Part shown: piece after piece, positions 37,489 through 46,022 of the stretch
How the letters are laid out: each line of letters starts with the position of its first letter
Numbering within the stretch: position 1 is the stretch's first letter
Source: Agaribacillus sp965228415
GTDB lineage: Bacteria > Bacteroidota > Bacteroidia > Cytophagales > Cyclobacteriaceae
Length of the DNA stretch: 64,000 nucleotides
Direction: 5' to 3'
Assembly (NCBI GenBank): GCA_965228415.1
Contig: OZ245814.1
Span: 2,790,001 to 2,854,000, forward strand
Notes under the pieces: generated by a model
Database searches by the model: none
The model's input: the letters and a program-made list of their open reading frames with translations, nothing else
Told to the model about the DNA's origin: nothing
Made by a program: the position numbers and the translations under genes

Positions 37489-38658
37489 TTACCTTCGGAG
37501 CCTCAGCCGTAGGCCTAACAGAAAGTGGGCCTCTATTTTTTGGGTGCCCAATGCTCTCAAAGGCAGATAATAAGAAGGCCTAAGTTCCATTATTAACCCC
37601 GGCATAACATAAATGGGGTAAGTCAACCCAAATGACAAACCGGAAGCCAAATAAAACCTGTGTTTATTCTCAAATGTTTTAAGGCTTAACAGGATGGAAC
37701 TTTCATGAAGACTACTTTCGTCAAATTCCCGGAAAGTAAAAGTGTTAAGAAGTTGAAAATGTGCTCCCAGCCCACGAATACCTGTTTGGTAGCTGAGGCC
37801 TACCGGCATATTCAGATACCGGAGTTTATGAAATTTTTCTGCAAGGATAATAGTATTCGATGCCGTAATCAGTGTGCTTCGTTTTACATTTTTATATTGA
37901 TGGTATGTTAAACCTATGTTCAATGCAAAGTTGTTAATAATTCTCACCGAATAGCCCCCGCCTATGTGGTAAGCATGAAAATTGGCGCCGTAATTGAGAT
38001 TAGGGCCCAGACCCAGCTCCAGAAAATACTTACTTGCAAAAGACCTCCTGAAATCAGGATCAACCGGCCACAGATCATTTTCCGGTAGCTGTGAAATCAT
38101 GGGAATGACCGGTTTGGATTTTATCGATTGGATGCCAAGCCCTGGCCGCAGGCCCTCATGAACAGGATCTCTTCCTTTATTTTGATCTCTGCTGATCTGC
38201 TTTTTCTTTCCATCACCTGTACTATTTCCAACCCGTTGGGTTACTGGGGAATAGGCCTGCTGGTCCGATACCGCTGCGCCGGCCGACAGCTGGTCTTTGC
38301 CTTGAGTTGCGTGGTCGACTGACACCTGCTTGCTTAGTGCTTTATCGCCGGAAGGCGGGTCCAATGGCAATGAAACCTGGTTGGTTATTTCTTCGGGGTT
38401 CCGGTCACCGGCTGGGAACTTATGGTTGGTTTTCATCGGTTCATTTAGTACCTCAACGGGTGTTATGATTAGCCAGCCGATAATAGCACTCACCAAAACG
38501 ATTGACAACATCGAATATTTTGCCCATGGCAATTGATACCAGGGCAGCTTAGTTGGCATATTAGCTGCCAGTTGCGGCCATACATCAGGAACGCTGTTGG
38601 GACGATACCCTTCGAGTTTGTCTTTTAAACCTTTTCCGATCTCAATATCCTGCTGCAT
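37489..38658 (-). CDS. Anti-sigma-like protein fused to a C-terminal outer-membrane-type beta-barrel domain
   Basis: The 389-residue protein has a short cytoplasmic N-terminus (~1-45), a transmembrane helix (~47-68, YSMLSIVLVSAIIGWLII), a long unstructured polar linker (~70-200) and a C-terminal ~180-residue barrel-like region with alternating strands ending in RLRLRR (GLGPNLNYGANFHAYHIGGG and HFLLGLRLRLRR). It overlaps the upstream ECF sigma gene by 17 bp. A single chain from the inner membrane to the outer membrane would be a direct way to pass an envelope signal to the sigma factor (inference). Confidence 0.75.
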   Translation of the reverse strand: MQQDIEIGKGLKDKLEGYRPNSVPDVWPQLAANMPTKLPWYQLPWAKYSMLSIVLVSAIIGWLIITPVEVLNEPMKTNHKFPAGDRNPEEITNQVSLPLDPPSGDKALSKQVSVDHATQGKDQLSAGAAVSDQQAYSPVTQRVGNSTGDGKKKQISRDQNKGRDPVHEGLRPGLGIQSIKSKPVIPMISQLPENDLWPVDPDFRRSFASKYFLELGLGPNLNYGANFHAYHIGGGYSVRIINNFALNIGLTYHQYKNVKRSTLITASNTIILAEKFHKLRYLNMPVGLSYQTGIRGLGAHFQLLNTFTFREFDESSLHESSILLSLKTFENKHRFYLASGLSFGLTYPIYVMPGLIMELRPSYYLPLRALGTQKIEAHFLLGLRLRLRR

Positions 38659-39199
38659 TTTTAAGTCTTTTTTTTTCTCTTGTGATCATTTCTCTAAGCA
38701 TTTTTTTGGCACGACTCAGCAGAGATCTTGAGCTACTGGCTTCCAGTCCCAACATCTTTGCTATCTCATCGTGCTTGTATCCTTCCATTTCAAACAGGTT
38801 AAAAACAAGTCTGTAACGTTCGGGCAAGGATTGTATCATCTTCAGGATATCTTCGGCCTCCAGTTCATTCAGGTAATGGTTCTTGACCATTACAGGCCCC
38901 TGATCATAGAGCGGCTCCATTTTTCCTTTATTTAATGACTTCCTGTAGTAATCGATAGAAGTATTTACAATGATCCTTCTTAACCAGGGCCGGAAACCAC
39001 TCTTTCTTTTATATTGCCTGATATTGGCAAATACTTTGATAAAAACATCATTCAGCAATTCTTCAGCATCTGACCCATTCCTGGCATATCGCAAAATGAT
39101 AGCATAGGCATAGGCCACATATCGCTCATAAAGCTGCTTATGAGAAGCTACATGGCCTTTGCAGCAATTGGCAATCAGATCATTATCGGATATCTGCAT
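38642..39199 (-). CDS. ECF-type RNA polymerase sigma factor
   Basis: The 185-residue protein has region 2 ARNGSDAEELLNDVFIKVF, the linker WLRRIIVNTSIDYYRK, and region 4 LPERYRLVFNLFEMEGYKHDEIAKMLG. It sits between a lipoprotein gene (2 bp upstream) and the overlapping anti-sigma/barrel gene, so a three-gene operon is likely. Confidence 0.93.
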   Translation of the reverse strand: MQISDNDLIANCCKGHVASHKQLYERYVAYAYAIILRYARNGSDAEELLNDVFIKVFANIRQYKRKSGFRPWLRRIIVNTSIDYYRKSLNKGKMEPLYDQGPVMVKNHYLNELEAEDILKMIQSLPERYRLVFNLFEMEGYKHDEIAKMLGLEASSSRSLLSRAKKMLREMITREKKRLKNAAGY

Positions 39200-39201
39200 G
39201 A

Positions 39202-40020
39202 TCAGTTTGTGCTGTCATCCAATACTTTATATGTGATAAACAGTACTTCATCTTCTATCGTCTCACCACTGGCAACATAGGTGACAAGCTCCCTGATCTC
39301 CAATGGATAACCCAAATCGTTATATCGATATACATTATCTACAACAGAGCCGGATTTACCATTGCTGAGAACCCTGGAAATTTTTGTAAAATTATTAAAA
39401 CTGAAATGTGGGATGAAAAGATAGGCATAGGGCGTTAACTCACTAAATATCCCGTTTTGGTCGTCGTAGGAAAAATCATTGTTCCTGTAGGTAATACCAT
39501 TTTCATCCTGCTGCTGCTCCCTGATCAAATTACCCGACGAATCATAAGTAAGTACTGACATTCTTCTGAGCTGCCACTCGCCGTTTGGCCCCGTTTCAAA
39601 TTCCTCTACACGGCCTGGCAAAGGACCGTCCTCATATATCAGGCGCAATTTACCGCTAGATGTATTAACCTCTGACAGCCGGCCATTATCATCATAAACA
39701 TATTCATTACAATAATTTTCATTGCATACACTCGCAATTTTACCCATTTCATTGTACTCAAACTGCTCAGAGATTTTGCAAGTAGTACATATTGGTGTGT
39801 AATTGTATTCCACTCGTATGATCCGATTCCGGTCATCATAGACAGGCTCCATGGTACCTTTGAACTCATCTCCCTGGTACACCGAAATTAATGCCGGAAT
39901 TAAACGCGTTCCTGGCGCCAGGCCTGTTACTACCTCCCCGGATAACCCCGGGATCTCTTCTGTTTGGCATGAAGCGAGCATTCCGGCAAGCAACAGACAA
40001 ATCACAAAATTCTTTTTCAT
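39202..40020 (-). CDS. Hypothetical lipoprotein with YD-repeat-like segments
   Basis: The 272-residue product has a lipoprotein signal (lipobox LASC) and repeated beta-hairpin stretches of YD/RHS-like type, for example MEPVYDDRNRIIRVEYNY, SEQFEYNEMGKIASV and NEYVYDDNGRLSEV. Cysteine pairs (CTTCK, CNENYCN) may form disulfides. It is the first gene of the operon with an ECF sigma factor and an anti-sigma/barrel protein. It may be a surface sensor or a target of the regulon. Confidence 0.72.
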   Translation of the reverse strand: MKKNFVICLLLAGMLASCQTEEIPGLSGEVVTGLAPGTRLIPALISVYQGDEFKGTMEPVYDDRNRIIRVEYNYTPICTTCKISEQFEYNEMGKIASVCNENYCNEYVYDDNGRLSEVNTSSGKLRLIYEDGPLPGRVEEFETGPNGEWQLRRMSVLTYDSSGNLIREQQQDENGITYRNNDFSYDDQNGIFSELTPYAYLFIPHFSFNNFTKISRVLSNGKSGSVVDNVYRYNDLGYPLEIRELVTYVASGETIEDEVLFITYKVLDDSTN

Positions 40021-40401
40021 AATTATAGCTTTTTTATTTCACCAGACGTGGCCAGGCACAATTACGCTGCAACAGGGCACCATTTATCGGACGTTTTAGA
40101 GGCCCTGGTCAAAAAAACAAATCGCGACACAGACCAATGCCAACCCGGGTTAGCACCAAAACACTTTAAATCAGCATTTTATCGCGTAAGCATTTGCTCC
40201 ACACACATTTTTATGCGCTTTCGAATATGATTATTATCTAAACAGCGTTTTTAAACAAGAAAAGTATAACTTGAATAAAATACTTATTTTAAACCAAAAC
40301 AGATATCTATCATGGTAGTAAAAAACCGGGCTTCTCTTGACAATACAAAAGTTTTCCATGAATCCCGGAATTTTATGCCATCACTAACAACCTCATCCAT
40401 T
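40021..40401. other. Intergenic region without recognised gene
   Basis: The 381-bp gap between divergent genes shows no convincing ORF, repeat or promoter consensus. It must hold promoters for both sides, but none could be read with confidence. Confidence 0.5.
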
Positions 40402-41118
40402 ATGAAAAACTTCAACATATTATTTAGCATTTTACTGGCGACATTGGGAACGCTGGTATTTAGCCCCGTTCAGGCGCAACAAACCATTAATGTGGCCCCC
40501 TTTACCGGCGTGAAGCTGGGAATACCTGTTGCCCTTTATGTCCGGCAGGGAAGCCCTCAAAAGGTCGTTGTGGAAGCTTCCGGCGAAGTCACCAGCCGGA
40601 TCCACACAAAGATCCTTCATGGAAATCTTTACATTCTCAAAAATGAGAATGATTCGGGGTGGTGGGAAAAGCAACGGAGCAAAAGTGAAAAGATTAAGAT
40701 ATACATCACCGCCCCCAACATCAAGAATCTGGCCGTCAGCGGTAGTGGAAGTATCCTCAGTGAAAATACGCTACGAGGCGATAATCTGAAAATCGATGTT
40801 AGCGGATCGGGAAGTGTGAAGGTCGCCGTGGCAGTTGGTCATGTAGAGGGCAAGGTTTCAGGTTCCAGCACTATGGGCCTCAAAGGCAGCGCTCAGAATA
40901 CCAAATTCCGGGTCAGTGGATCAGCCAACTTAAACGCCGAAAGATTGGCTGCTGATAATTGCCAGGTAGAGCTCAGCGGTTCCGGAAACTGTCGCATACA
41001 GGTTAGCAACAACCTGATGGCCCGTATCAGTGGCAGCGGCAAAGTATATTACAAGGGAAACCCTAAAAAGATTATTAACAACTCCTCAGGTACCGGTTCA
41101 CTAAAGAAAATTTCCTAA
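40402..41118 (+). CDS. GIN-domain (DUF2807) secreted protein
   Basis: About 238 residues from ATG 40402, which starts a Sec signal (MKNFNILFSILLATLG to VQAQ). The mature part has repeated glycine/serine-rich turns (SGSGSILSENTL, VSGSGSVKVAVA, VSGSSTMGLKGS, LSGSGNC) typical of the DUF2807 right-handed beta fold, known as head GIN domain or putative autotransporter adhesin. Location is likely periplasm or surface. Function uncertain. No operon partner. Confidence 0.85.
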   Translation: MKNFNILFSILLATLGTLVFSPVQAQQTINVAPFTGVKLGIPVALYVRQGSPQKVVVEASGEVTSRIHTKILHGNLYILKNENDSGWWEKQRSKSEKIKIYITAPNIKNLAVSGSGSILSENTLRGDNLKIDVSGSGSVKVAVAVGHVEGKVSGSSTMGLKGSAQNTKFRVSGSANLNAERLAADNCQVELSGSGNCRIQVSNNLMARISGSGKVYYKGNPKKIINNSSGTGSLKKIS

Positions 41119-41392
41119 AAGAGAAAATCTTCAACCGAAAACAAAACAACTTACAGCCCCCTATCTCAATAATTAATATTTGACATGGGGGGTTCCTGTA
41201 GCAGGTAATGGAAAAACCATCATTGTTACGAACAGCCCCGGCTTTTGCATTCATCTCCTTTGAAACCTCGGATGGTGCCCCACCATTAAGCTAATACATG
41301 ATTTGGACAGGATAAAAATCCACACGTTGATTTCAAAAAGTGTCACGTTTTCATCCTAACATTTGTCTTGTCTGAAACTAATAGAAAATAAG

Positions 41393-41544
41393 ATGAAACC
41401 GAGCATGACGTAATCGACCCACACCGCGTGTCGCTGACCGCGTTCGCACAAAGCTACCGCGGTTGCGAAAGCTTTAGCGGAGGCGCAAGGGAATGATAAT
41501 AATATGCAAGGTTCCATCTGACCTTAAAAACAAATTATAAACAG
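41393..41544 (+). repeat. Dispersed ~150-nt leader repeat, copy 2
   Basis: Closely similar to 9297-9449 at both ends and again ending exactly at a start codon. The central hairpin has a left arm at 41432-41448 and a right arm at 41463-41479; the distal pairs TTCGCA/TGCGAA differ from the first copy (TTCTCC/GGCGAA) but still pair. Upstream, 41119-41392 has no gene. Confidence 0.7.
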
Positions 41545-41919
41545 ATGAAAAAGGAAACAAAAGATGAGATTATTAAAGCACTAACGGACTTTATCGAAGG
41601 GGCAGATGAAAGTAACCTGGAAAGGCTTGATACTGTTCTTCATGCAGCTTTCAGAAACGTACAATATGGCTTCTTTGACCAGACAGGTGTTTTTATCATT
41701 GACAGGGCAAAATATTTAGCCCTTGTGGGAGAAAAAAAATTCGGAGGTGTAGAAAGAACGGTGGATATCTTGTCCATCGAAGTCCTTCCCAACATAGCCA
41801 TGGTCACGGTTAAGCTGGAAAGTATCCAACTAACCTTTCATTCGTTCATTTCCCTTGTATGTGAGGATAGCGTGTGGAAGGTAATAGAAAATTTTCCTCA
41901 TGTAACAATAAAATCCTGA
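41545..41919 (+). CDS. Putative lumazine-binding-like (NTF2-fold) protein
   Basis: The 124-residue soluble protein matches the Lumazine_bd_2/NTF2-like cone fold: an N-terminal helix pair (IIKALTDFIEGADESNLERL), LHAAF, a mid-strand IDRAKYLALVG and C-terminal strands NIAMVTVKLES and WKVIENF. Such proteins bind small ligands or act as isomerases; the substrate is unknown. It follows the second copy of the leader repeat directly, so it may share its regulation with the M81 lipoprotein at 9450. Confidence 0.75.
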   Translation: MKKETKDEIIKALTDFIEGADESNLERLDTVLHAAFRNVQYGFFDQTGVFIIDRAKYLALVGEKKFGGVERTVDILSIEVLPNIAMVTVKLESIQLTFHSFISLVCEDSVWKVIENFPHVTIKS

Positions 41920-42034
41920 AGTTATTGATGGTAGTACCACACCGGCAAGTACTTTATGAAAGGAAAACTTAAGCCTCCCGACTAATGGATAGGCTTTCGG
42001 ATCGGTATTGCCCGGACTCGCTAAAAAAATAAAA

Positions 42035-42068
42035 AGGATGGACCGGCACCCCTTGCCTTGTCCATCCT
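42035..42068 (-). terminator. Strong intrinsic terminator, best oriented for the LytTR operon
   Basis: AGGATGGAC pairs perfectly with GTCCATCCT, and the loop holds a further GGCA/TGCC stem. On the reverse strand it is followed by TTTTTATTTTTTT. This would end the transcript of the histidine kinase/LytTR operon about 320 bp after its stop. It can also serve the short forward gene at 41545. Confidence 0.7.
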
Positions 42069-42390
42069 CTTTGGCTATGGATAAAAAATAAAAAAAGATC
42101 CCTTTCGCATATATTACCTTAAAGTCTCCTTATAGGACTATCGTATTCGCATTTTTGTTTTTGAATGGTTAAAATAAGGGGCATTCCGGTAGAAAACAGG
42201 CTAAAATCCCCAGGACAAAGGTATTGCTATATTAAATTAGTTTAGTTGGATGGAGATTTTGGCAGAGAAAATTACTTTTTAAGGGTCAAAAGAAAGAATC
42301 TATCGCTAAGAGTGGTTGAGAAAATTAGTCCCAAAATTAAATAAAGAAAAATTTTGTCTGAACAGCTACCAATAAAACACCTATAACCTC
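42069..42390. other. Intergenic region, probable long 3' untranslated region
   Basis: This 322-bp stretch between the terminator and the LytTR stop codon has no supported ORF or repeat. If transcription reads to the terminator, it is a 3' untranslated region and could hold a small RNA; no such structure is demonstrated. Confidence 0.4.
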
Positions 42391-43161
42391 TTAAATCGTT
42401 CGAAAGAATTTGAAAACCTGTTGCCGGCGTATCTTGCTTACCGGAATTCGGTCATCACCCATAAATAACATATTCCCCTCAAATCCGCTGACCAATTCAA
42501 TATTAACCACATAACCGCGATGAACTCTCATAAACTGCTCAGGGGGGAGTATATCTTCTATTCTCTTTAATAGCATGGTGTAAATGAATCGGCTGGACTT
42601 TGTATGAATTGTGGTATAATTACCATCTGCTTCCAGAAAACGAATTTCTTCCAAAGGTACCCGCTGAAAATGATGCCCCTTTTTAAGGAACAGGCAATCC
42701 TTAATATGTAATACCTGATTTTCATGAGAGGGAAATGGCGCCTTTTTAAGTAAATCTCTCGCCGGGGTTTTATTGGAAAAGTTCGTCAGGGCCAGCTCTA
42801 TGGCCACACTGATTTGCCGATCATTAAAAGGTTTGAGCATATAAGCATAAGGCCGCACGCTTTTGGCACGCTCCACAAAGTAGCTGTCTGCATGAGCGGT
42901 AAGAAAAATAAAAGGAATGTTAAATTGCTCGTTGACTATACGTGCCAGTTCGATCCCATCAAGGCTGCCTTTTAAAATGATATCGATCAGTATGATATCA
43001 GGAGAAGAATTCTCCTTCATCAATTTCAGTGCATCGTCGGCGGTAGAAGCTATGCCCACCACTTCATAATTGCTTTCTTCGAGCCTATGGGCAATATCGC
43101 TGGCTAGTATTATTTCATCCTCTACAATCAGTACCTTCACCTTCAATGATTGGTCAGCCAT
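42391..43161 (-). CDS. LytTR-type response regulator
   Basis: The 256-residue protein has a receiver domain (~7-125) with the phosphoacceptor Asp in DIILIDIILKG, T in FLTAHAD and K in MLKPF. The C-terminal LytTR DNA-binding domain (~155-256) contains EEIRFLEADGNYTTIHT, MRVHRGYVVNIE and IPVSKIRRQQV. It lies 19 bp downstream of a histidine kinase gene on the same strand, its natural partner. LytTR regulators bind direct repeats; no target site was identified. Confidence 0.93.
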   Translation of the reverse strand: MADQSLKVKVLIVEDEIILASDIAHRLEESNYEVVGIASTADDALKLMKENSSPDIILIDIILKGSLDGIELARIVNEQFNIPFIFLTAHADSYFVERAKSVRPYAYMLKPFNDRQISVAIELALTNFSNKTPARDLLKKAPFPSHENQVLHIKDCLFLKKGHHFQRVPLEEIRFLEADGNYTTIHTKSSRFIYTMLLKRIEDILPPEQFMRVHRGYVVNIELVSGFEGNMLFMGDDRIPVSKIRRQQVFKFFRTI

Positions 43162-43180
43162 TACGTTTGCGTTTTATACG

Positions 43181-44980
43181 TTAATTTCCGGCTATTTTCA
43201 AATTCACCTTCCAATGCGTGCCGTTTATGTTTAATCTTTCCACAGCTCCTTCCAGCTGCTTTGTCAGGGCCGCAATCAGTTTTAGTCCAAATGAATTGTT
43301 TTTTTTATCTGCACCCGCTGAAAAGCCTGTACCGTTATCAGCTACCTGTAAACATAAATGGTCTTTTTCTATATCAAGCGACACTTTAAGTTCTGGATGT
43401 TTTACATGAATATAGGCATGCTTCAGTGCATTGGTGATCAGCTCGTTGACGATTAGAGCCAGCGGGATTGCCAAATCCAGATTGATGCTGATATCTTTGA
43501 TCTTAAAATCAGGTGTAAACCCGGCACCGTGGCTATGAAACAATCCCAACACCAATTCTTCAATATACTCGCGGGCCTGAACCCTGGTGTGCGGGCCTTG
43601 CTGATAGAGTTTTCTGTGCACCAGCGACAGGGCCTCGACCCTATCCTTGCCTGCCATGATGGCCTCCATTGCCGGATGTCCGGTTAGTTCGTGGCTCTGT
43701 AATTTGAGTAAGCCGGAGATCATTTGCAAGTTGTTCTTTACCCGATGGTTAAGTTCCCTGAGCAACAGGGCTTTTTCTGCCTCGCGTCTGGCAATGACTG
43801 CCTTTTGATCTGACAGGCTAACATTGGCTTTTCGGATGCGCCGAATACCCCGGTAAAGCAGGTAAACCAGGAAAAACAATAAAAAAGCACCTGCCGCCAA
43901 TACCATAGATAAATGTCTTTGTTTGGTATTAATGACATTAAGCAACTCGATTTCAGATTCCCGCTGATTTATTTCGTACCCTGCTTTTATGCGTTCAAAT
44001 GCCTGAATGTTCTCCTTATTGACCAGGCTGTCCTGATAGGTTTTGAAAAGTTTGTGGTATATTAACGCAGGTTGATAATCCTGCATTTTTTCATAACCAT
44101 CAAAGAGTAGCTTACTAAAATCCCTGATTTGTTCTTTCAGGCCTGCCTCTGTTGCCATATTAAGTGCCTCCCGGAATTTTTCTTCCGCAGCATTCCAATC
44201 TCCCTGGTGCTCATAGATCTTTCCCAATTCCGCCACATAAACAGAGGTAGAATAGGTATCACCCAGGTCTTTGAGCAAATTAACTGCCTCCGTTAAAAGC
44301 ATTATTGCCTCAAAAGATTTGTTTTGAGCTGCATAAGCCATCCCCAGGTTTCCAAGACCATAACCTTGTATAGTCTCATGTTTCAAAGTGTTATTATGCC
44401 TTAACGTTTCTTGAAAATATACCACGGCACTGTCCAAATGTCCCGCCATGCGATAAGCCTCTCCAAGGTTAAGTAGCGTACTGATATAACGTACCTGGTC
44501 TCCTGAATGCTCATATATTTCTTCTATCTTCTTTAAATATTCAACCGCCACAGAAAAATTCTCTTCACGAAGGTAATTGCTGGCTAGCTGACCATAGGAG
44601 GCAGCCTTTCGTTCCTCCAGCCCCAAAGAATCATAGATTTGCAATGCTCTTAGCGCAGCTTGCAACGACAGGCTATTATTGCCCAGACGACGTTCTATAT
44701 GTCCTATTTCCTCCAATGCCTCTGCCTGCAATGCCGGGGCTTCAATGGCCAGAGCAATTTGCAGAGACTGTTGGGCCGAGGATAATGCAATGCTTAAATC
44801 CGGGTGATAAAAAGCGAGGTCACAGAGTAGTTTGGCACGCATTTTTTTTGATAAACCCTTTTTATTTAACAGGTGGTTTATGCTATCGGCTTTTTCTATA
44901 TTTTGGGCAAAAGATGGGGTCAAAGACGCAAAAAAAAATATGCCCGGGATCAGTTTAGTATATGTAAAAAATGTTGGCAT
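43181..44980 (-). CDS. TPR-sensor histidine kinase (HisKA_2/HWE-like)
   Basis: The 599-residue kinase begins with a signal/anchor (MPTFFTYTKLIPGIFFFASL), followed by tandem TPR-like repeats to ~330 (for example AASYGQLASNYL and GNLGMAYAAQNKSFEAIMLL). A transmembrane helix (~350-370, HLSMVLAAGAFLLFFLVYLL) leads to a HisKA_2 domain with LLRELNHRVKNNLQMISGLL and an ATPase domain with VNELITNALKHAY and VADNGTGF. The TPR region likely senses a periplasmic protein or peptide. It is paired with the LytTR regulator, and upstream is a gene of unknown function. Confidence 0.92.
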   Translation of the reverse strand: MPTFFTYTKLIPGIFFFASLTPSFAQNIEKADSINHLLNKKGLSKKMRAKLLCDLAFYHPDLSIALSSAQQSLQIALAIEAPALQAEALEEIGHIERRLGNNSLSLQAALRALQIYDSLGLEERKAASYGQLASNYLREENFSVAVEYLKKIEEIYEHSGDQVRYISTLLNLGEAYRMAGHLDSAVVYFQETLRHNNTLKHETIQGYGLGNLGMAYAAQNKSFEAIMLLTEAVNLLKDLGDTYSTSVYVAELGKIYEHQGDWNAAEEKFREALNMATEAGLKEQIRDFSKLLFDGYEKMQDYQPALIYHKLFKTYQDSLVNKENIQAFERIKAGYEINQRESEIELLNVINTKQRHLSMVLAAGAFLLFFLVYLLYRGIRRIRKANVSLSDQKAVIARREAEKALLLRELNHRVKNNLQMISGLLKLQSHELTGHPAMEAIMAGKDRVEALSLVHRKLYQQGPHTRVQAREYIEELVLGLFHSHGAGFTPDFKIKDISINLDLAIPLALIVNELITNALKHAYIHVKHPELKVSLDIEKDHLCLQVADNGTGFSAGADKKNNSFGLKLIAALTKQLEGAVERLNINGTHWKVNLKIAGN

Positions 44981-44993
44981 CTCAATCTACTCA

Positions 44994-45560
44994 TTAGTCC
45001 TGGTCTCTAGTAGAACTTATTTTAATCAGTGGATCTATACTGAAATAATAAGGGCTCAAATCAGTCAATAAAAACACGATGGAATAAGAAAGAAAATAAT
45101 CCCGGTCAGGCTTGGGATTGATACGGATCGTTTGGGTCTTCTTCTGAACCGATGGTATTATCGTCATGATGTCATCTTCAAATGAATAGGCACCGGCGGC
45201 TTCATCGAGGACAAAAATCCTGCGCCAATCTTCTTCGCCCATCGCCAGTTTAACAGGGTGCTTGCCACGCTCCTTGAATCTCCAGGCGAAGATTAAAGGG
45301 TCATAATGGGAGTCGTTGGATTCCGGAATTAAGTTGACAGTAATTTCCGCACCAGGGCCGGCCTCAGCGATTTTGGTATCCCAATGAACGCCAAAATTAT
45401 TGACCGGAATGGTGTTCCCGGGGCTACTGCCCAAGGTCGCTATACTATAGTCATCAAGATAGGTTTTGATCTCGGTGGCTAAAGTAGTAAAGTTTAAGGT
45501 TGTGATTTCGGTGATAGGAAATCCTTTTTCCGTACTTTTTTCTTCTGAGGTATTAGCCAT
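44994..45560 (-). CDS. Hypothetical protein, 188 aa
   Basis: I do not recognise this family. It has no signal or membrane helix and looks beta-rich, with YDPLIFAWRFKERGKHPV and IPSVQKKTQTIRINPKP as notable stretches. It ends 13 bp before the TPR kinase gene, so cotranscription with the two-component system is possible. It may be a partner or target rather than a sensor part. Confidence 0.6.
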   Translation of the reverse strand: MANTSEEKSTEKGFPITEITTLNFTTLATEIKTYLDDYSIATLGSSPGNTIPVNNFGVHWDTKIAEAGPGAEITVNLIPESNDSHYDPLIFAWRFKERGKHPVKLAMGEEDWRRIFVLDEAAGAYSFEDDIMTIIPSVQKKTQTIRINPKPDRDYFLSYSIVFLLTDLSPYYFSIDPLIKISSTRDQD

Positions 45561-46022
45561 AGCTGTGTTGTAGAAAAGGCGGTTAACTTAGCTGATTATT
45601 TTATAAAAAATACGTCAAAAATCGCAAAGGGTTATCCATTTTCCCAAATACCATTACCTCCAGGTTATATCTCTTTGTGAATCAAGCAATGATCTGATAC
45701 TCTTTCCTGTTTTTCCCGCCGCAGGGCACCACATCTCCGGTCGTTATTTTGCCCAGGGTGGGTTGGCCGTCTTTTAAGGCTTTTGATAGCATATCAGCAA
45801 CCTGAAATACACTATGAAGAAGGGTTAAGTCAAACTTCAAACACGCCCTGTCTTACAATTGAGTAAATGCTTCATACAAAAACGGCAATCATTCATACAG
45901 TGGGTAGGTCTGGTCATACATCTTTTTTTTTTGCCCGCCAAGCACTTCGCAAATTTGGTTAATCGATTGAAGTTATAACCGGTTATAACCAGCATTTTAT
46001 TTATTAACTTAAACAACTAACT
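45561..46022. other. Intergenic region with an upstream palindrome
   Basis: The 462-bp gap has no supported gene. At 45972-45989 the perfect palindrome GTTATAACCGGTTATAAC lies 33 bp upstream of the next start, so an operator is plausible. No -7 consensus was found. Confidence 0.5.
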
